Shown: positions 36,085 through 45,297, counted from the first letter of the stretch. The stretch is DNA of 64,000 nucleotides from Catenuloplanes niger (GCF_031458255.1 NZ_JAVDYC010000001.1:2985001-3049000); one strand, 5' to 3'. Notes: generated by a model from the sequence alone, not told the origin. A program made the numbers and translations.

Positions 36085-37716
36085 TCACGGGTGGCCGAGC
36101 AGCCGCGCGGTGAGGCCGGCGATGATCTCGCGGCGTTCCGCGTCGGTGAGCGGGTTGCCACGCGCTGCCGGGCGGGTCTGCCACGGCCGCGGGCCGTCCG
36201 GCCGCCGGTACTCGACGCCGAGCGCGTCCAGCCGGGCCAGGTGCGTGGTCAGCTGGCCGGTGAAGTCGGCGAGGTCGCGATCCGGCGCGGACCAGACCAC
36301 CTCGGCCAGCGCGCACAGCCGCGGGAAGGCCATGTAGTCGACCGCCCGCGCGTCCGGCATGTGCTCGGTCCAGATGTTCGCCTGGGCGCCGATGATCCGG
36401 TCGGTCGCGGTCAGCCCGGCAGGGACCGGGTCGAACGCGTAGACGTCCTCGACGGTGAGCCGGGTGCCGACCGGGACCGGCTCGGCCGGGTCGTCGGACT
36501 GGCGGTAGTCGAGATAGACGTGCATGTCCGGGCAGGAGACCACCTCGTGGCCGGCGTTCGCGGCGAACGCGGCCGCGGCGGGACCACGCCACGCCGCGAT
36601 CAGCGCGTCCTCCGGTGCGCCGCCCTCCAGGATCTCGTCCCAGCCGTACGGCCGGCGACCGCGTGCCGCCAGCACGGCCGCGAACTGCGCGACGAACCAG
36701 GCCTGCAGGTCGTCCGGTTCGATGCCGAGGTCGCGGGCCCGCGCCACCGCGGCCGGACTACGGCGCCACTCGCCGCGGTCGCACTCGTCGCCGCCGATGC
36801 CGATCACCGGCGACGGGAACAGGTCGCAGACCGTGTGCAGGACCGTGCGGCAGAAGTCCAGCGCCTCGTCCGAGACGTTGAGCGTGTGCGTGGAGATGCC
36901 CCACGCCTCCCGCACGGCGGGCGAGGAACCGTTCCCGAGCCGTGGGTACGCCGCGAGCGCGGCCTGCACGTGGCCGGGCAGATCGATCTCCGGCACCACG
37001 GTGACGTGCCGGGCCGCCGCGTACGCCACGATCTCCCGCACGTCGTCCGCGGTGTAGTAGCCGCCGTGCGGCCGGTCGTCGTACTCCTCGTGCTTCTTGG
37101 ACCCGCGCATGCTGCGCGGCCGCCAGGCGCCGACCGACGTCAGCAGCGGATATCCGGGGATCTCCAGGCGCCAGCCCTGGTCGTCCGTGAGGTGCAGGTG
37201 CAGCACGTTGAGCTTGTGCAGCGCGAGCAGGTCGATCAGCCGCAGCACGCCGGCCACCGGCATGAAGTGCCGGGCCACGTCCAGCATGCAGCCGCGCCAG
37301 CGGAACCGGGGCGCGTCGGTGATCGCCACGGCCGGCACCGGCCAGGGTCCGTCGCCGACCGCGGCCCGGCGCAGCGCGGCCGGTGGCAGCAGCTGGCGCA
37401 GCGTCTGCAGGCCGTAGTGCACGCCAGCGGCGTCGCCGCCGGTCACGGTGACCAGCGAGGCGGAGACGGTCAGCCGGTACGCCTCGGCCGCCATCCGCTC
37501 GTCGAGCCGCAGCACGATCGCGCCGCTGGGCGGCGGGCCGTCCACGGCCGCGGGCGGTGCCGCCGGCGGCAGGAAACAGCCGGTCGGCGGCCCGAGCGTG
37601 GCGCGCAGCCAGGCCGCCGTCCCGGCCAGCGAGTCCGGCGCGATCAGCACCGTGTCCGGCCGCAGCGTGAACGCGCCGGCGTCGTCGAACGACGCCGCGA
37701 CGGGGCGCGGGATCAA
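36085..37716 (-). CDS. GH20 beta-N-acetylhexosaminidase
   Basis: The TTG at 37716 overlaps the permease stop by 4 bp (TTGA) and is the only start that keeps the whole domain; 543 residues. The N-terminal GH20b domain (VLRLDERMAAEAYRLTVSAS, GVHYGLQTLRQLLPP) is followed by the TIM barrel: RFRWRGCMLDVARHFMPV, HLHLTDDQGWRLEIPGYP, and the catalytic Asp-Glu pair in IGIGGDECDRGEW. Unlike many members, Gly replaces His before the IGGDE motif. It lacks a signal peptide, so it acts on imported chitobiose or other GlcNAc oligomers in the cytosol. The operon with an ABC transporter resembles dasABC-dasD. Confidence 0.88.
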   Translation of the reverse strand: MIPRPVAASFDDAGAFTLRPDTVLIAPDSLAGTAAWLRATLGPPTGCFLPPAAPPAAVDGPPPSGAIVLRLDERMAAEAYRLTVSASLVTVTGGDAAGVHYGLQTLRQLLPPAALRRAAVGDGPWPVPAVAITDAPRFRWRGCMLDVARHFMPVAGVLRLIDLLALHKLNVLHLHLTDDQGWRLEIPGYPLLTSVGAWRPRSMRGSKKHEEYDDRPHGGYYTADDVREIVAYAAARHVTVVPEIDLPGHVQAALAAYPRLGNGSSPAVREAWGISTHTLNVSDEALDFCRTVLHTVCDLFPSPVIGIGGDECDRGEWRRSPAAVARARDLGIEPDDLQAWFVAQFAAVLAARGRRPYGWDEILEGGAPEDALIAAWRGPAAAAFAANAGHEVVSCPDMHVYLDYRQSDDPAEPVPVGTRLTVEDVYAFDPVPAGLTATDRIIGAQANIWTEHMPDARAVDYMAFPRLCALAEVVWSAPDRDLADFTGQLTTHLARLDALGVEYRRPDGPRPWQTRPAARGNPLTDAERREIIAGLTARLLGHP

Positions 37717-38558
37717 TCCTTCACCGCCCCGGCCAGGCCGGACACCAGGCGGCGCTGGACGAACAGGAAGAAGATCAGCACGGGTACGGTCATCAGCACC
37801 GATGCTGCCATGATCCCGCCCCAGTCGTTCTCGTCCGGCTTGAAGAAGACCAGCAGCGCCATCGGCAGCGTCTGGTTCTCGGTCGCGCTGATGATGAACG
37901 TGCGCGCGAACAGGAAGTCGTTCCACGCGGTGATGAACGAGAACACGCTGGTGGCCGCGAGCCCCGGCGCGACCAGCGGGAACAGGATGCGCCCCAGGAT
38001 CTGCCAGCGGGACGCGCCGTCCAGCTGCGCGGCCTCCTCGATCTCGTCCGGGATCGCGGCGACGAACCCGCGCAGCATCCACACCGCCAGCGGCAGCGTG
38101 AACGCGAAGTGCACCAGGATCAGCGAGAACAGCGTGTTCAGCGCGCCCAGGTCACGCACCAGGAAGAACAGCGGGATGGTCAGCGCCTCGATCGGCACCA
38201 TCTGCGCGATCAGGAACAGCACCAGCAGCGTGGTGCGGAACCGGAAGCGGAACCGGGTGAGCGCGACCGCGGCCAGGAACGCCACCAGCCCGGACAGCGC
38301 GACCACGGCGAGCGCCACGATCAGGCTGTTCATGAAGTACCGGCCGAAGTCGTTGACCTGCAGCACGCGCTGGAAGCTCTCCAGCGTCGGGTGGAAGGTC
38401 CACGGCACCGGCGTAGCCGACTGGATCTCGCCGGCCGGCTTCAGCGCGGACAGCACCATCCAGTAGATCGGGAACGCCACGACCAGGGCTGTGACCACAG
38501 CGAACGCGTTGGCCAGGTAACGAGCGACGTTCTTGTCCCGGACGATTCGACGGGTCAC
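37713..38558 (-). CDS. Carbohydrate ABC transporter permease (MalG/DasC type)
   Basis: The GTG at 38558 overlaps the upstream permease stop by 4 bp; 281 residues with six TM segments. The EAA loop is EEAAQLDGASRWQILGRILF. FPIYWMVLSALKPAGEI and the C-terminal FFLFVQRRLVSGLAGAVKD are characteristic of CUT1 MalG permeases. The ATPase (MsiK type) is not encoded here, as usual in actinobacteria. Confidence 0.93.
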   Translation of the reverse strand: MTRRIVRDKNVARYLANAFAVVTALVVAFPIYWMVLSALKPAGEIQSATPVPWTFHPTLESFQRVLQVNDFGRYFMNSLIVALAVVALSGLVAFLAAVALTRFRFRFRTTLLVLFLIAQMVPIEALTIPLFFLVRDLGALNTLFSLILVHFAFTLPLAVWMLRGFVAAIPDEIEEAAQLDGASRWQILGRILFPLVAPGLAATSVFSFITAWNDFLFARTFIISATENQTLPMALLVFFKPDENDWGGIMAASVLMTVPVLIFFLFVQRRLVSGLAGAVKD

Positions 38559-39481
38559 AGCGGCTCCCCGGAACGGCGCAGCATGCGCAGGTAGACCAGC
38601 GTGACGGCGAGCAGGATCAGCATCATCACGACGCCGATCGCGGAGCCGAGGCCGTACTCGGAGGACGCGAAGGCCTGCTGGTACGCGTACACGTTGAGGG
38701 TGAGGTTCTGCCCGGCGATGCCGCCGCCGTTCGTCATCACGTAGATCTGCGTGAAGATCTTGAAGTCCCAGATGATCGACTGGATGACCACGATCGCGAT
38801 GACCGGGCGCAGCATCGGCACGGTGATGCTCCAGAACGACCGCCACGGCCCGGCGCCGTCCAGCTGCGCCGCCTCCAGCACCTGCTCCGGCAGCGCCTTG
38901 ATGCCGGCGTAGAGCGTGACCATCACGAACGGGAACGAGTGCCAGACCACGACGGCGCCGACCAGGGCGAACGCGGAGAAGCGCTCGTACGTCCAGTTGT
39001 GCCCCTCCCAGCCGAGCACCCGGTTGACCAGGCCCAGGTTGGTGTCGAAGAGGAACATCCAGACCGTGGAGCCGGTCATCGCGGGCGCGGCCCAGGCGGC
39101 CATCGCGGCCAGCGAGAGCGCGACCGCGGCCCACCGGCTGATCTTGGTGAGCAGCACCGCGAGCGCGGCGCCGACCGCGAGCGTGACCACCACGAGCGCG
39201 GCCGCGAAGACCACGGTCGCCCAGAGCACGGACCAGAACTTCGGCGCGGACATCAGCTCGGCGTAGTTGTCGAAGCCGATGAACTGGGTCGGCTGGCCGC
39301 CGCTGACCTGCGCCTGCCGGAAGTCCAGCACGGAGAGCAGGCCGAGCTGGTAGATCGGGTAGACGAACAGCGGCACCAGCACCGCGGCCGCGGGCAGCAG
39401 CATCCAGAGCGGCGCGAACTGCCGCTTCCGGCGGGAGCGGGCCCGGCCGGTGACGGCCGGACCCGCGTCGATCGCTGTCAC
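38555..39481 (-). CDS. Carbohydrate ABC transporter permease (MalF/DasB type)
   Basis: The GTG at 39481 lies 2 bp beyond the binding protein stop, with its GGAGAAG inside that gene; 308 residues, six TM segments. The EAA loop is LEAAQLDGAGPWRSFWSITV. N-terminal basic region RARSRRKRQFAPLWM precedes TM1. It pairs with the MalG-type permease. Confidence 0.93.
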   Translation of the reverse strand: MTAIDAGPAVTGRARSRRKRQFAPLWMLLPAAAVLVPLFVYPIYQLGLLSVLDFRQAQVSGGQPTQFIGFDNYAELMSAPKFWSVLWATVVFAAALVVVTLAVGAALAVLLTKISRWAAVALSLAAMAAWAAPAMTGSTVWMFLFDTNLGLVNRVLGWEGHNWTYERFSAFALVGAVVVWHSFPFVMVTLYAGIKALPEQVLEAAQLDGAGPWRSFWSITVPMLRPVIAIVVIQSIIWDFKIFTQIYVMTNGGGIAGQNLTLNVYAYQQAFASSEYGLGSAIGVVMMLILLAVTLVYLRMLRRSGEPL

Positions 39482-39483
39482 TA

Positions 39484-40740
39484 CTACTTCTCCAGCGCCG
39501 CGCTCACCGCGGCGGCGGCCTCGTCGGTCGCGGCGTCCACGGTGGCCCGCCCGGTCGCGACGTTCTGCAGCATCGTCGGGATGACGGCCTGGCTGTCGAT
39601 CGCGCCCCAGCCCGGGTCGACCGGGACGAACTTGGTGCCGGCCGCGATCGTGTCCAGGTACGGCTTGAGCGAGGTGTCCCGCGCGGCCAGCTCGGTGCGG
39701 GCCGCGGTCAGCGTCGGCAGGTTGCCCATCGCCTCGTACATCTTCAGCTGGTACGCCTTGCTGCCGAGCAGCTTCAGGAAGTCCGCGGCCAGCGTCTTGC
39801 GCTGCGTGTTCTTCATGATGCCGAGGTTGTTGCCACCGGCGAACGCGGGCGCGATCGCACCGGCCGTGGTGCCGGGCAGCGGCACCACCGCGTACTTGCC
39901 CTTGGCCACGCCGGCCTCGACCGCGGCCCGGTTGAAGTTGCCCAGGATCGCCATGCCGGCCTTGCCGCCCGCGAACAGCTCGACGGTCTTGCCGCCGGTC
40001 AGGTCCGCGCACTGCTGCGGCGGGCAGTTGTCGTCCTTCAGCAGGTCGGTGTAGGCGGTGACGCCGGCCCGCGACTCCGCCGAGTTCAGCGCCGTGATGT
40101 CGCCGCCGTTGGCCCAGACGAACGGCAGCGCGCCGAACGTGTACTTACCGCCGACCGCGATGCCGAACAGCTCCGGCTTCTTCTCCCGGATGGTCCTGGC
40201 CGTGCTGGTCAGCTCCGCCATCGTGGCCGGCGGCTTCAGGCCCAGCTCGGTGAAGACGTCGGTGCGGTAGTAGAGCGCGCGCACGCCGACCCACCAGGGC
40301 AAACCGTAGAGCTTGCCGTCCACCGTGGCGCTGGCCCGCAGGTCGGCACCGAGGTCGGCGCCCTCGCTCCAGCCGTCGATGTCCGCGGTGACGTCCGCGA
40401 GGCCGCCGGCCGCGACGTACTCCGCGATGTCGGTGTTGCCGAACTCGACCACGTCCGGCGCGCTCGCCGGGTCGTTGAACGCGCCCTTGAAGCGCTCACC
40501 GCGGGTCTCGACCGCGATGTACTGCACGTCGACGGTCACGCCGGAGTGCGCGGCCTGGAACTCGTCGATCGCGGCCTTGATGACCGCTTCCTTCGGCGCG
40601 CGGTTCGGCTCGTCGAAGAGCCAGACGCGCAGCGTGCCGGTCTTCTCGTCGGCGCCGGACGACTCCGGCGTGCCGGTGGAGGGGGCGCAGCCGGTCAGCA
40701 GCGCGGCGGCGAGCGCGACGCCCGCTATCCGCTTCTTCAT
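39484..40740 (-). CDS. Sugar ABC transporter substrate-binding lipoprotein (DasA-like position)
   Basis: The ATG at 40740 follows GGAGG; 418 residues. The signal peptide ends in a lipobox LLTGC (Cys about residue 19), so it is lipid-anchored outside the membrane. TLRVWLFDEPNRAPKEAVIK and GLPWWVGVRALYYRTDVFTE are typical for the family 1 extracellular binding fold. With the GH20 gene in the same operon the ligand is probably chitobiose or another GlcNAc-containing oligosaccharide. A GAAATATTTC palindrome lies 18 bp upstream of the start. Confidence 0.9.
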   Translation of the reverse strand: MKKRIAGVALAAALLTGCAPSTGTPESSGADEKTGTLRVWLFDEPNRAPKEAVIKAAIDEFQAAHSGVTVDVQYIAVETRGERFKGAFNDPASAPDVVEFGNTDIAEYVAAGGLADVTADIDGWSEGADLGADLRASATVDGKLYGLPWWVGVRALYYRTDVFTELGLKPPATMAELTSTARTIREKKPELFGIAVGGKYTFGALPFVWANGGDITALNSAESRAGVTAYTDLLKDDNCPPQQCADLTGGKTVELFAGGKAGMAILGNFNRAAVEAGVAKGKYAVVPLPGTTAGAIAPAFAGGNNLGIMKNTQRKTLAADFLKLLGSKAYQLKMYEAMGNLPTLTAARTELAARDTSLKPYLDTIAAGTKFVPVDPGWGAIDSQAVIPTMLQNVATGRATVDAATDEAAAAVSAALEK

Positions 40741-40757
40741 CGGACCTCCGTCACAGG

Positions 40758-40767
40758 GAAATATTTC
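40758..40767. promoter_or_regulatory. AT-rich palindrome upstream of sugar ABC operon
   Basis: GAAATATTTC is a perfect 10-bp palindrome in the 108-bp gap before the binding protein gene. It does not resemble the DasR site (ACTGGTCTAGACCACT type). Whether it is bound is unknown. Confidence 0.3.
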
Positions 40768-40848
40768 GCGCATGGCTCGTAAATGGTTCGTTGATCGCTG
40801 GCCACTAGGGTGTGGCCGAGCTCCTCCGCACGTCAAGACCCCCCGAGG

Positions 40849-42057
40849 TCACAAATAAGGCCGAAGCACGCCCGAAACGCGTCCGTCATGATCAACGATC
40901 GGGAGCGCCCGCCACTTGTCGAACGCGGTGCACGGGTGCGAGATACCGAACAGCACCAGATCACCGGGTACGACGTGCGCGGCACCGGTCGACACGTAGG
41001 TGTGGTGGTCGTTCATCCTGGTCACGCGCAGGCCGGTGGCGTCGCGCGGCACACCGTCGGCGCCGCGCACCCGCTGCGGTTCCGGCAGGCCCTCGTCGTA
41101 GGGGGCGTCGCGCTTGCCCATGCCGACCAGTGCGAGACCGGGCTCCGGCGTGGAGAGCACCTGCGCCCACACGCCCAGCGCCGCGTGCAGCACCCCCTCG
41201 CCGGCCAGGCGGTTGAACGGGGTGCGCTCCCGGTAGAAGCCGTCGTCGTGGCTGACGTAGGCGCCGGACCGCAACAGCGGCACGACCGTGCGGCCCGGGA
41301 TCCACCGACCCGGCAGGCGGTCCGCGACCACGTCGAACCAGGCGCTGCCGCCGGCCGAGACCACGACGTCGCCGTCGACCAGCGGCGCCACCGCGTGCGC
41401 GGCCTCGCGCAGCCGGTCGAGGAACGCGGCGACCGCGCCGGCGTCCGGCAGACCGCCCTCGTAGGCGGTGACGCCGGCCAGTCGCAGGCCGGCCCGCGCG
41501 CCGATCACCTCGGCGACCTTCAGCAGGCCGGCGAGGGTGCGCGCGCCGGTACGGCCGTTGTCGTGCCCCAGCTCGACCAGCACCGGCAACGTCCCGCCGC
41601 CCGCGACCCCATCGGCGCCGGCTACCGCGGCGCCAGCGATCTCCGCGCCCGCCACCGAGTCGACGGTGATCGTGACGTCGTGCGCGGCGGCCCAGCGCAG
41701 CGCGGTCGGGTCGAGGACCTGGTTGGCGACCAGGATCCGCGGTGCGCCCATCGCGTGCGCGGCCAGGGCCTGGTTGGCGGTGGCGACCGTGACGCCCCAC
41801 GCGCCGGCGTCGAGCTGCGCCCGTACCAGTGCGGGGCTCATGTGGGTCTTGATGTGCGGCGCGAACGTGAGGCCGTGCCGCGCGCAGAACGCCGCCATCG
41901 TGGCCACGTTCGCCTCCAGCGCCTCGCGGCGGGCGAACATCAGCGGGTACGTGAACGCGTCGCCGAACAGGTCGTGACCTGCGGCGACGAAGTCCTCGTC
42001 GGATATCGGCGGCCCCGGGACGAAGAATCCCTTGGTACGCCAGTCGATGACGCTCAC
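40849..42057 (-). CDS. PLP-dependent amino acid deaminase/aldolase (DSD1/D-threonine aldolase-like)
   Basis: The 402-residue protein has the alanine-racemase-like TIM barrel of fold type III PLP enzymes. The PLP lysine is in APHIKTHMSPALVRAQLDAG (near residue 69). The C-terminal beta domain holds the zinc-site motifs seen in eukaryotic-type D-serine dehydratase: MNDHHTYV and ISHPCTAFDKW (His and Cys). It likely removes ammonia from, or cleaves, a beta-hydroxy D-amino acid. It is divergent from the regulator gene and shares the locus with an amidohydrolase and RidA. Confidence 0.82.
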   Translation of the reverse strand: MSVIDWRTKGFFVPGPPISDEDFVAAGHDLFGDAFTYPLMFARREALEANVATMAAFCARHGLTFAPHIKTHMSPALVRAQLDAGAWGVTVATANQALAAHAMGAPRILVANQVLDPTALRWAAAHDVTITVDSVAGAEIAGAAVAGADGVAGGGTLPVLVELGHDNGRTGARTLAGLLKVAEVIGARAGLRLAGVTAYEGGLPDAGAVAAFLDRLREAAHAVAPLVDGDVVVSAGGSAWFDVVADRLPGRWIPGRTVVPLLRSGAYVSHDDGFYRERTPFNRLAGEGVLHAALGVWAQVLSTPEPGLALVGMGKRDAPYDEGLPEPQRVRGADGVPRDATGLRVTRMNDHHTYVSTGAAHVVPGDLVLFGISHPCTAFDKWRALPIVDHDGRVSGVLRPYL

Positions 42058-42131
42058 TGTGACACCCTTCTCGCAGGACGGGCTTGACCCGCGCGGGCCG
42101 AGGCCCCACTCTTAGTCGAGCTTTAGCGCAC

Positions 42132-42155
42132 TATTTTCGAACCTGATCGAATATT
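42132..42155. promoter_or_regulatory. Candidate operator between deaminase and regulator genes
   Basis: TATTTTCGA and TCGAATATT are an imperfect inverted pair (7 of 9) with a 6-nt spacer in the AT-rich part of the 127-bp divergent region. It is a likely binding site for the downstream winged-helix regulator. Confidence 0.5.
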
Positions 42156-42184
42156 GGACCCGATCGTAGGTGAGGAGCGGCCCC

Positions 42185-43573
42185 GTGGCGATGGTCATCG
42201 GACTCGTGATCCACGCGAGTCACCGGGCGCGGTTCGACGCGGCCGTGCGCACGCTGACCGGCGCCACGCTGGAGTGGATCACCTACGAGAACGAGCCGGA
42301 GATCCGTCCGCGCGTCGGTGAGCTGCTGCGCCGCAAGCACGTCGACGGCCTGCTGCTCGGCCCGATGCCGTACGCCCGGGCCCGCGAGGTCATCCCGAAC
42401 AGCCTGCCGGTCGCGGTCACCCGGTCCGCCGCGCTCGACCTGGCGCTCGCCTGGGGACGCGCGCTCGCCGCCGGCATCCCGGGCACGCCGGTCAGCATCG
42501 ACACGTTCGCCCAGGACACGATCGACGAGGTCGCGGAGGCGCTCGGCCTGGACCGCACCGCGATCGCCGGCCTGCCGTTCGACGAGTCGCAGACCGTCTC
42601 GGGCATCGTCGACTTCCACCGCCGGGCCGCCGCGCCGCTGGTGATCAGCGTCCGCACCGGCGTGATCGCGGCCGGTATCGAGGGCGCCACCGTGGTCACG
42701 GCGCAGCCGGAGATCGCCACCATCCGCGCGGAGCTGCACCAGCTCGCGCTGCGGGTCAAGTCGAAGCAGGCGGACGAGCTGCGGTTCGCGGCCGGCGTGT
42801 TCCTGGTCGCGCCGAACTCCCCCGACCCGGACCGCGCCCGAATAGGCCTGATGAACCTGCTGCTCAACACGCCCGAGTTCGCCGACTGCTGGATCGAGAA
42901 CCGCGACCGGCGCGGCGTCGTCGTCTTCGCGCACCGCGCGCTGTTCGAGGCGGTCACCCACCGCTGGGTCGACCTGGACGTGCTCTCCAGGGCCCAGGAG
43001 ACGCTGGGGGTACGGGTGGTGGCCGGCTTCGGCATCGGCGCGTCCGCCCGCACCTGCGTGGCGCTGGCCGAACGGGCCGCCGCGCGGGCCGAGCAGGAAC
43101 CGGCGCCGGGCGCGTACCTGATCGAGGACTCCGGGCTGGTCATCGGCCCGATGGGCGCGGGCAGCACCGCGCTGACGTTCACCTACCGCGCGCACGACGC
43201 GGGCCTGGAGGACCTGGCCGCCGAGGTCGGGCTGAGCGCGGGCACGCTGTCCCGCCTCGCCGCGATCGAGCGCGGGCTGGCCGGGCGCCCGGTGTCGCCG
43301 GGCGAGCTGGCCGCGTCGCTGGGCATCACCGACCCGAGCGGGCGGCGGCTGATCCGCAAGCTCAGCGAGCGCGGGCTGGTCATCGACGAGGGCAGCGCGC
43401 AGGTGAGCCGCAAGGGCCGGCCGACCCGCCTCTACCGGCTGGCGATCACCGCGGCGACCACCACCGGCCCGGCCTCCGCGAACCTCGCGGGAACCGGCGC
43501 AACCGGCACGGCCGCCGCGGCCGGATCGGCGGCCGGCGCGGGGACCGGCGTGACCGGCGCGGTGCGGTCGTGA
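42185..43573 (+). CDS. Predicted ligand-sensing transcriptional regulator of the D-amino-acid locus
   Basis: The GTG at 42185 has GAGGAG 7 nt upstream; 462 residues. I do not recognise a named family over the whole length. The N-terminal 200 residues look like a periplasmic-binding or PrpR-like alpha/beta domain (MVIGLVIHASHRARFDAAVR, GLLLGPMPYARAREVIPNSL). A middle part resembles nucleotide-cyclase-like or PucR-type modules. The C-terminus has a winged helix (LAASLGITDPSGRRLIRKLS, RGLVIDEGSAQVSRKGRPTR), then an Ala/Gly/Thr-rich tail. Its stop overlaps the amidohydrolase start by 4 bp, so it is co-expressed with the enzymes it likely controls. Confidence 0.6.
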   Translation: MAMVIGLVIHASHRARFDAAVRTLTGATLEWITYENEPEIRPRVGELLRRKHVDGLLLGPMPYARAREVIPNSLPVAVTRSAALDLALAWGRALAAGIPGTPVSIDTFAQDTIDEVAEALGLDRTAIAGLPFDESQTVSGIVDFHRRAAAPLVISVRTGVIAAGIEGATVVTAQPEIATIRAELHQLALRVKSKQADELRFAAGVFLVAPNSPDPDRARIGLMNLLLNTPEFADCWIENRDRRGVVVFAHRALFEAVTHRWVDLDVLSRAQETLGVRVVAGFGIGASARTCVALAERAAARAEQEPAPGAYLIEDSGLVIGPMGAGSTALTFTYRAHDAGLEDLAAEVGLSAGTLSRLAAIERGLAGRPVSPGELAASLGITDPSGRRLIRKLSERGLVIDEGSAQVSRKGRPTRLYRLAITAATTTGPASANLAGTGATGTAAAAGSAAGAGTGVTGAVRS

Positions 43574-44859
43574 GTGGCCGGACGGCGGAGGCCGCCGGGC
43601 CGTACCCCCTGGATCTGGTCCTCACCGGCGGGCACGTGGTGGACGTCGGTGGCGATCACGTCGGCGCGTTCGACGTGGGCGTGCGGGACGGGAAGATCGC
43701 CGCGGTCGCGCCGTCGCTTCCCACCACCGGCGCGCGCGAGGTCGTCGACGCGCGCGGGAAGGTCGTCACGCCCGGCCTGGTCGACCTGCACACACACGTG
43801 CACGCGGGCGGCGGCTACTGGGGCATCGACCCGGACCCGATCGCCTGGTATTCCGGCGTGACCACCTGGGTGGACGCCGGCTCCGCGGGCGCGTTCACGC
43901 TCGGCGCGTTCCGTGCGGCGGCCGCGCGCAGCCGGGTGCGGATCGCGTCGTTCCTGAACATCTCCGCGGTCGGGCTGGCCGGCCGGACCGGCGAGGCGCG
44001 CGACCTCGCGCACTGCGACGTGGACCTGGCGATCTCGACCATCGCGGCGCACCGCGACCTGGTGCGCGGCATCAAGGTGCGGATGGACCGGGAGACGGTC
44101 GGCGGCAACGGCCTGGAGCCGCTGCGCCGCGGTCTCGCCGCCGCGTCCGCGCTCGGCGTTCCGGTCATGGTCCACATCGGTACGTCGCCGCCCGCGCTGG
44201 CCGACGTGCTCGCGCTGCTCCGGCCGGGTGACCTCGTCACGCACTGTGCGAGCGCGATAGCGGCCGGACCCACGCTCGCCCATCCGGCGCTCGCGGACGC
44301 GTACCGGCGTGGGGTGCTCTTCGATCTCGGTCATGGCTCCGGGGGTTTCGCCTTCGACGTGCTGGACGCGCAGCTGCAGGCCGGGCTCGTGCCGCACACG
44401 CTCAGCTCCGACCTGCACGCGCGCAGCCTCTACGGCCCGGTCTTCGACCTGCCGACCACGCTGACCAAGATGCTCGCGGTCGGCATGTCGCTGCCCGACG
44501 TGATCGCCCGGGCCACCATGATCCCGGCCCGGGTGCTCGGGCTGGACGCCGGCACGCTCGCGGTCGGCGCGCCCGCGGACATCGCGGTGTTCACGCTGCG
44601 CGACGGCCCGTTCGAGGTGGTCGACGCCCACCAGCAGCGCCGGTCCGCGTCGCAGCGCCTGGTCAACGAGGCCACGTACGTCGGCGGGCGGCTGCTCCCC
44701 GCGCGCCTGCCGGAACCACCGCCGTCCTGGATCCCGCTCACCCCCGCACAGCGACAGGCGCTGCACGACCGGACGCGCACGCTGCGGACGCTGCTGACCG
44801 ATCCGCTGGTCGGCGCGGACGGCCTGGCCGAGCAGTTCCCCCGATTTCCCGTTGTCTAG
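43570..44859 (+). CDS. Amidohydrolase/deacetylase-family metallohydrolase
   Basis: The GTG at 43570 overlaps the regulator stop (GTGA); 429 residues. Metal-binding motifs of the dihydroorotase-like branch are DLHTHVHAGGGYWGIDPD, the carbamylated-Lys candidate in RGIKVRMDRE, VMVHIGTSPP, VTHCASAIA and the Asp in LSSDLHARS. This group contains enzymes annotated as D-glucosaminate or N-acyl-amino-acid deacetylases. The locus suggests it frees a D-amino acid for the PLP enzyme. Cytosolic; no signal peptide. Confidence 0.83.
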   Translation: MSGRTAEAAGPYPLDLVLTGGHVVDVGGDHVGAFDVGVRDGKIAAVAPSLPTTGAREVVDARGKVVTPGLVDLHTHVHAGGGYWGIDPDPIAWYSGVTTWVDAGSAGAFTLGAFRAAAARSRVRIASFLNISAVGLAGRTGEARDLAHCDVDLAISTIAAHRDLVRGIKVRMDRETVGGNGLEPLRRGLAAASALGVPVMVHIGTSPPALADVLALLRPGDLVTHCASAIAAGPTLAHPALADAYRRGVLFDLGHGSGGFAFDVLDAQLQAGLVPHTLSSDLHARSLYGPVFDLPTTLTKMLAVGMSLPDVIARATMIPARVLGLDAGTLAVGAPADIAVFTLRDGPFEVVDAHQQRRSASQRLVNEATYVGGRLLPARLPEPPPSWIPLTPAQRQALHDRTRTLRTLLTDPLVGADGLAEQFPRFPVV

Positions 44860-44874
44860 AAAGGCCCTTCCGCC

Positions 44875-45255
44875 ATGCCGAAGAAGATCATCGCCACCGA
44901 CAAGGCCGCGCAGCCCGGCGGCCCGTACTCCCAGGCCGTCGTCGCCGGCGACTTCGTCTACCTGGCCGGTGCCTGCCCGGTCCACCCGGACGGCACCTGG
45001 ATCCGCGACGACTTCGAGGCCGCCGCCCGCCTCGCGTTCACGAACCTGGCCGCGGTCGCCGAGGCCGCCGGCGCGTCGCTGTCCCAGGCGGTCCGGGTCG
45101 GCGTCTACCTGCGCGACTTCTCCGACTTCCCGAAGATGAACGAGATCTACACCGAGTTCCTCGGCACCGAGAACCTCCCGGCCCGCACCACGCTGCCGGT
45201 CGCGCTCGAGGGCTTCCAGATCGAGATCGACGCCGTCCTCTACACCGGCGCCTGA
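44875..45255 (+). CDS. ridA: RidA-family enamine/imine deaminase
   Basis: The 126 residues begin MPKKIIATDKAAQPGGPYSQ, the usual RidA opening. Key family features are GDFVYLAGACPVHPDG, AFTNLAAVAEAAG and the C-terminal NLPARTTLPVALEGFQIEID with the imine-binding Arg and Glu. RidA hydrolyses reactive enamines released by PLP dehydratases, which fits the divergent DSD1-like enzyme. It is 15 bp downstream of the amidohydrolase. Confidence 0.9.
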   Translation: MPKKIIATDKAAQPGGPYSQAVVAGDFVYLAGACPVHPDGTWIRDDFEAAARLAFTNLAAVAEAAGASLSQAVRVGVYLRDFSDFPKMNEIYTEFLGTENLPARTTLPVALEGFQIEIDAVLYTGA

Positions 45256-45266
45256 CCGTTCCGTCC

Positions 45267-45297
45267 GCCGCTCGTCGCGAAGCGCGTGACGAGCGGC
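45267..45297. terminator. Hairpin terminator after ridA
   Basis: A perfect 10-bp stem GCCGCTCGTC/GACGAGCGGC encloses a further GCG/CGC pairing. It starts 12 bp after the stop of the operon. Confidence 0.75.

Noticed and set aside
40741-40848. DasR binding site before the chitobiose-type ABC operon
   Set aside because: No sequence close to the DasR palindrome is visible; only an unrelated GAAATATTTC.
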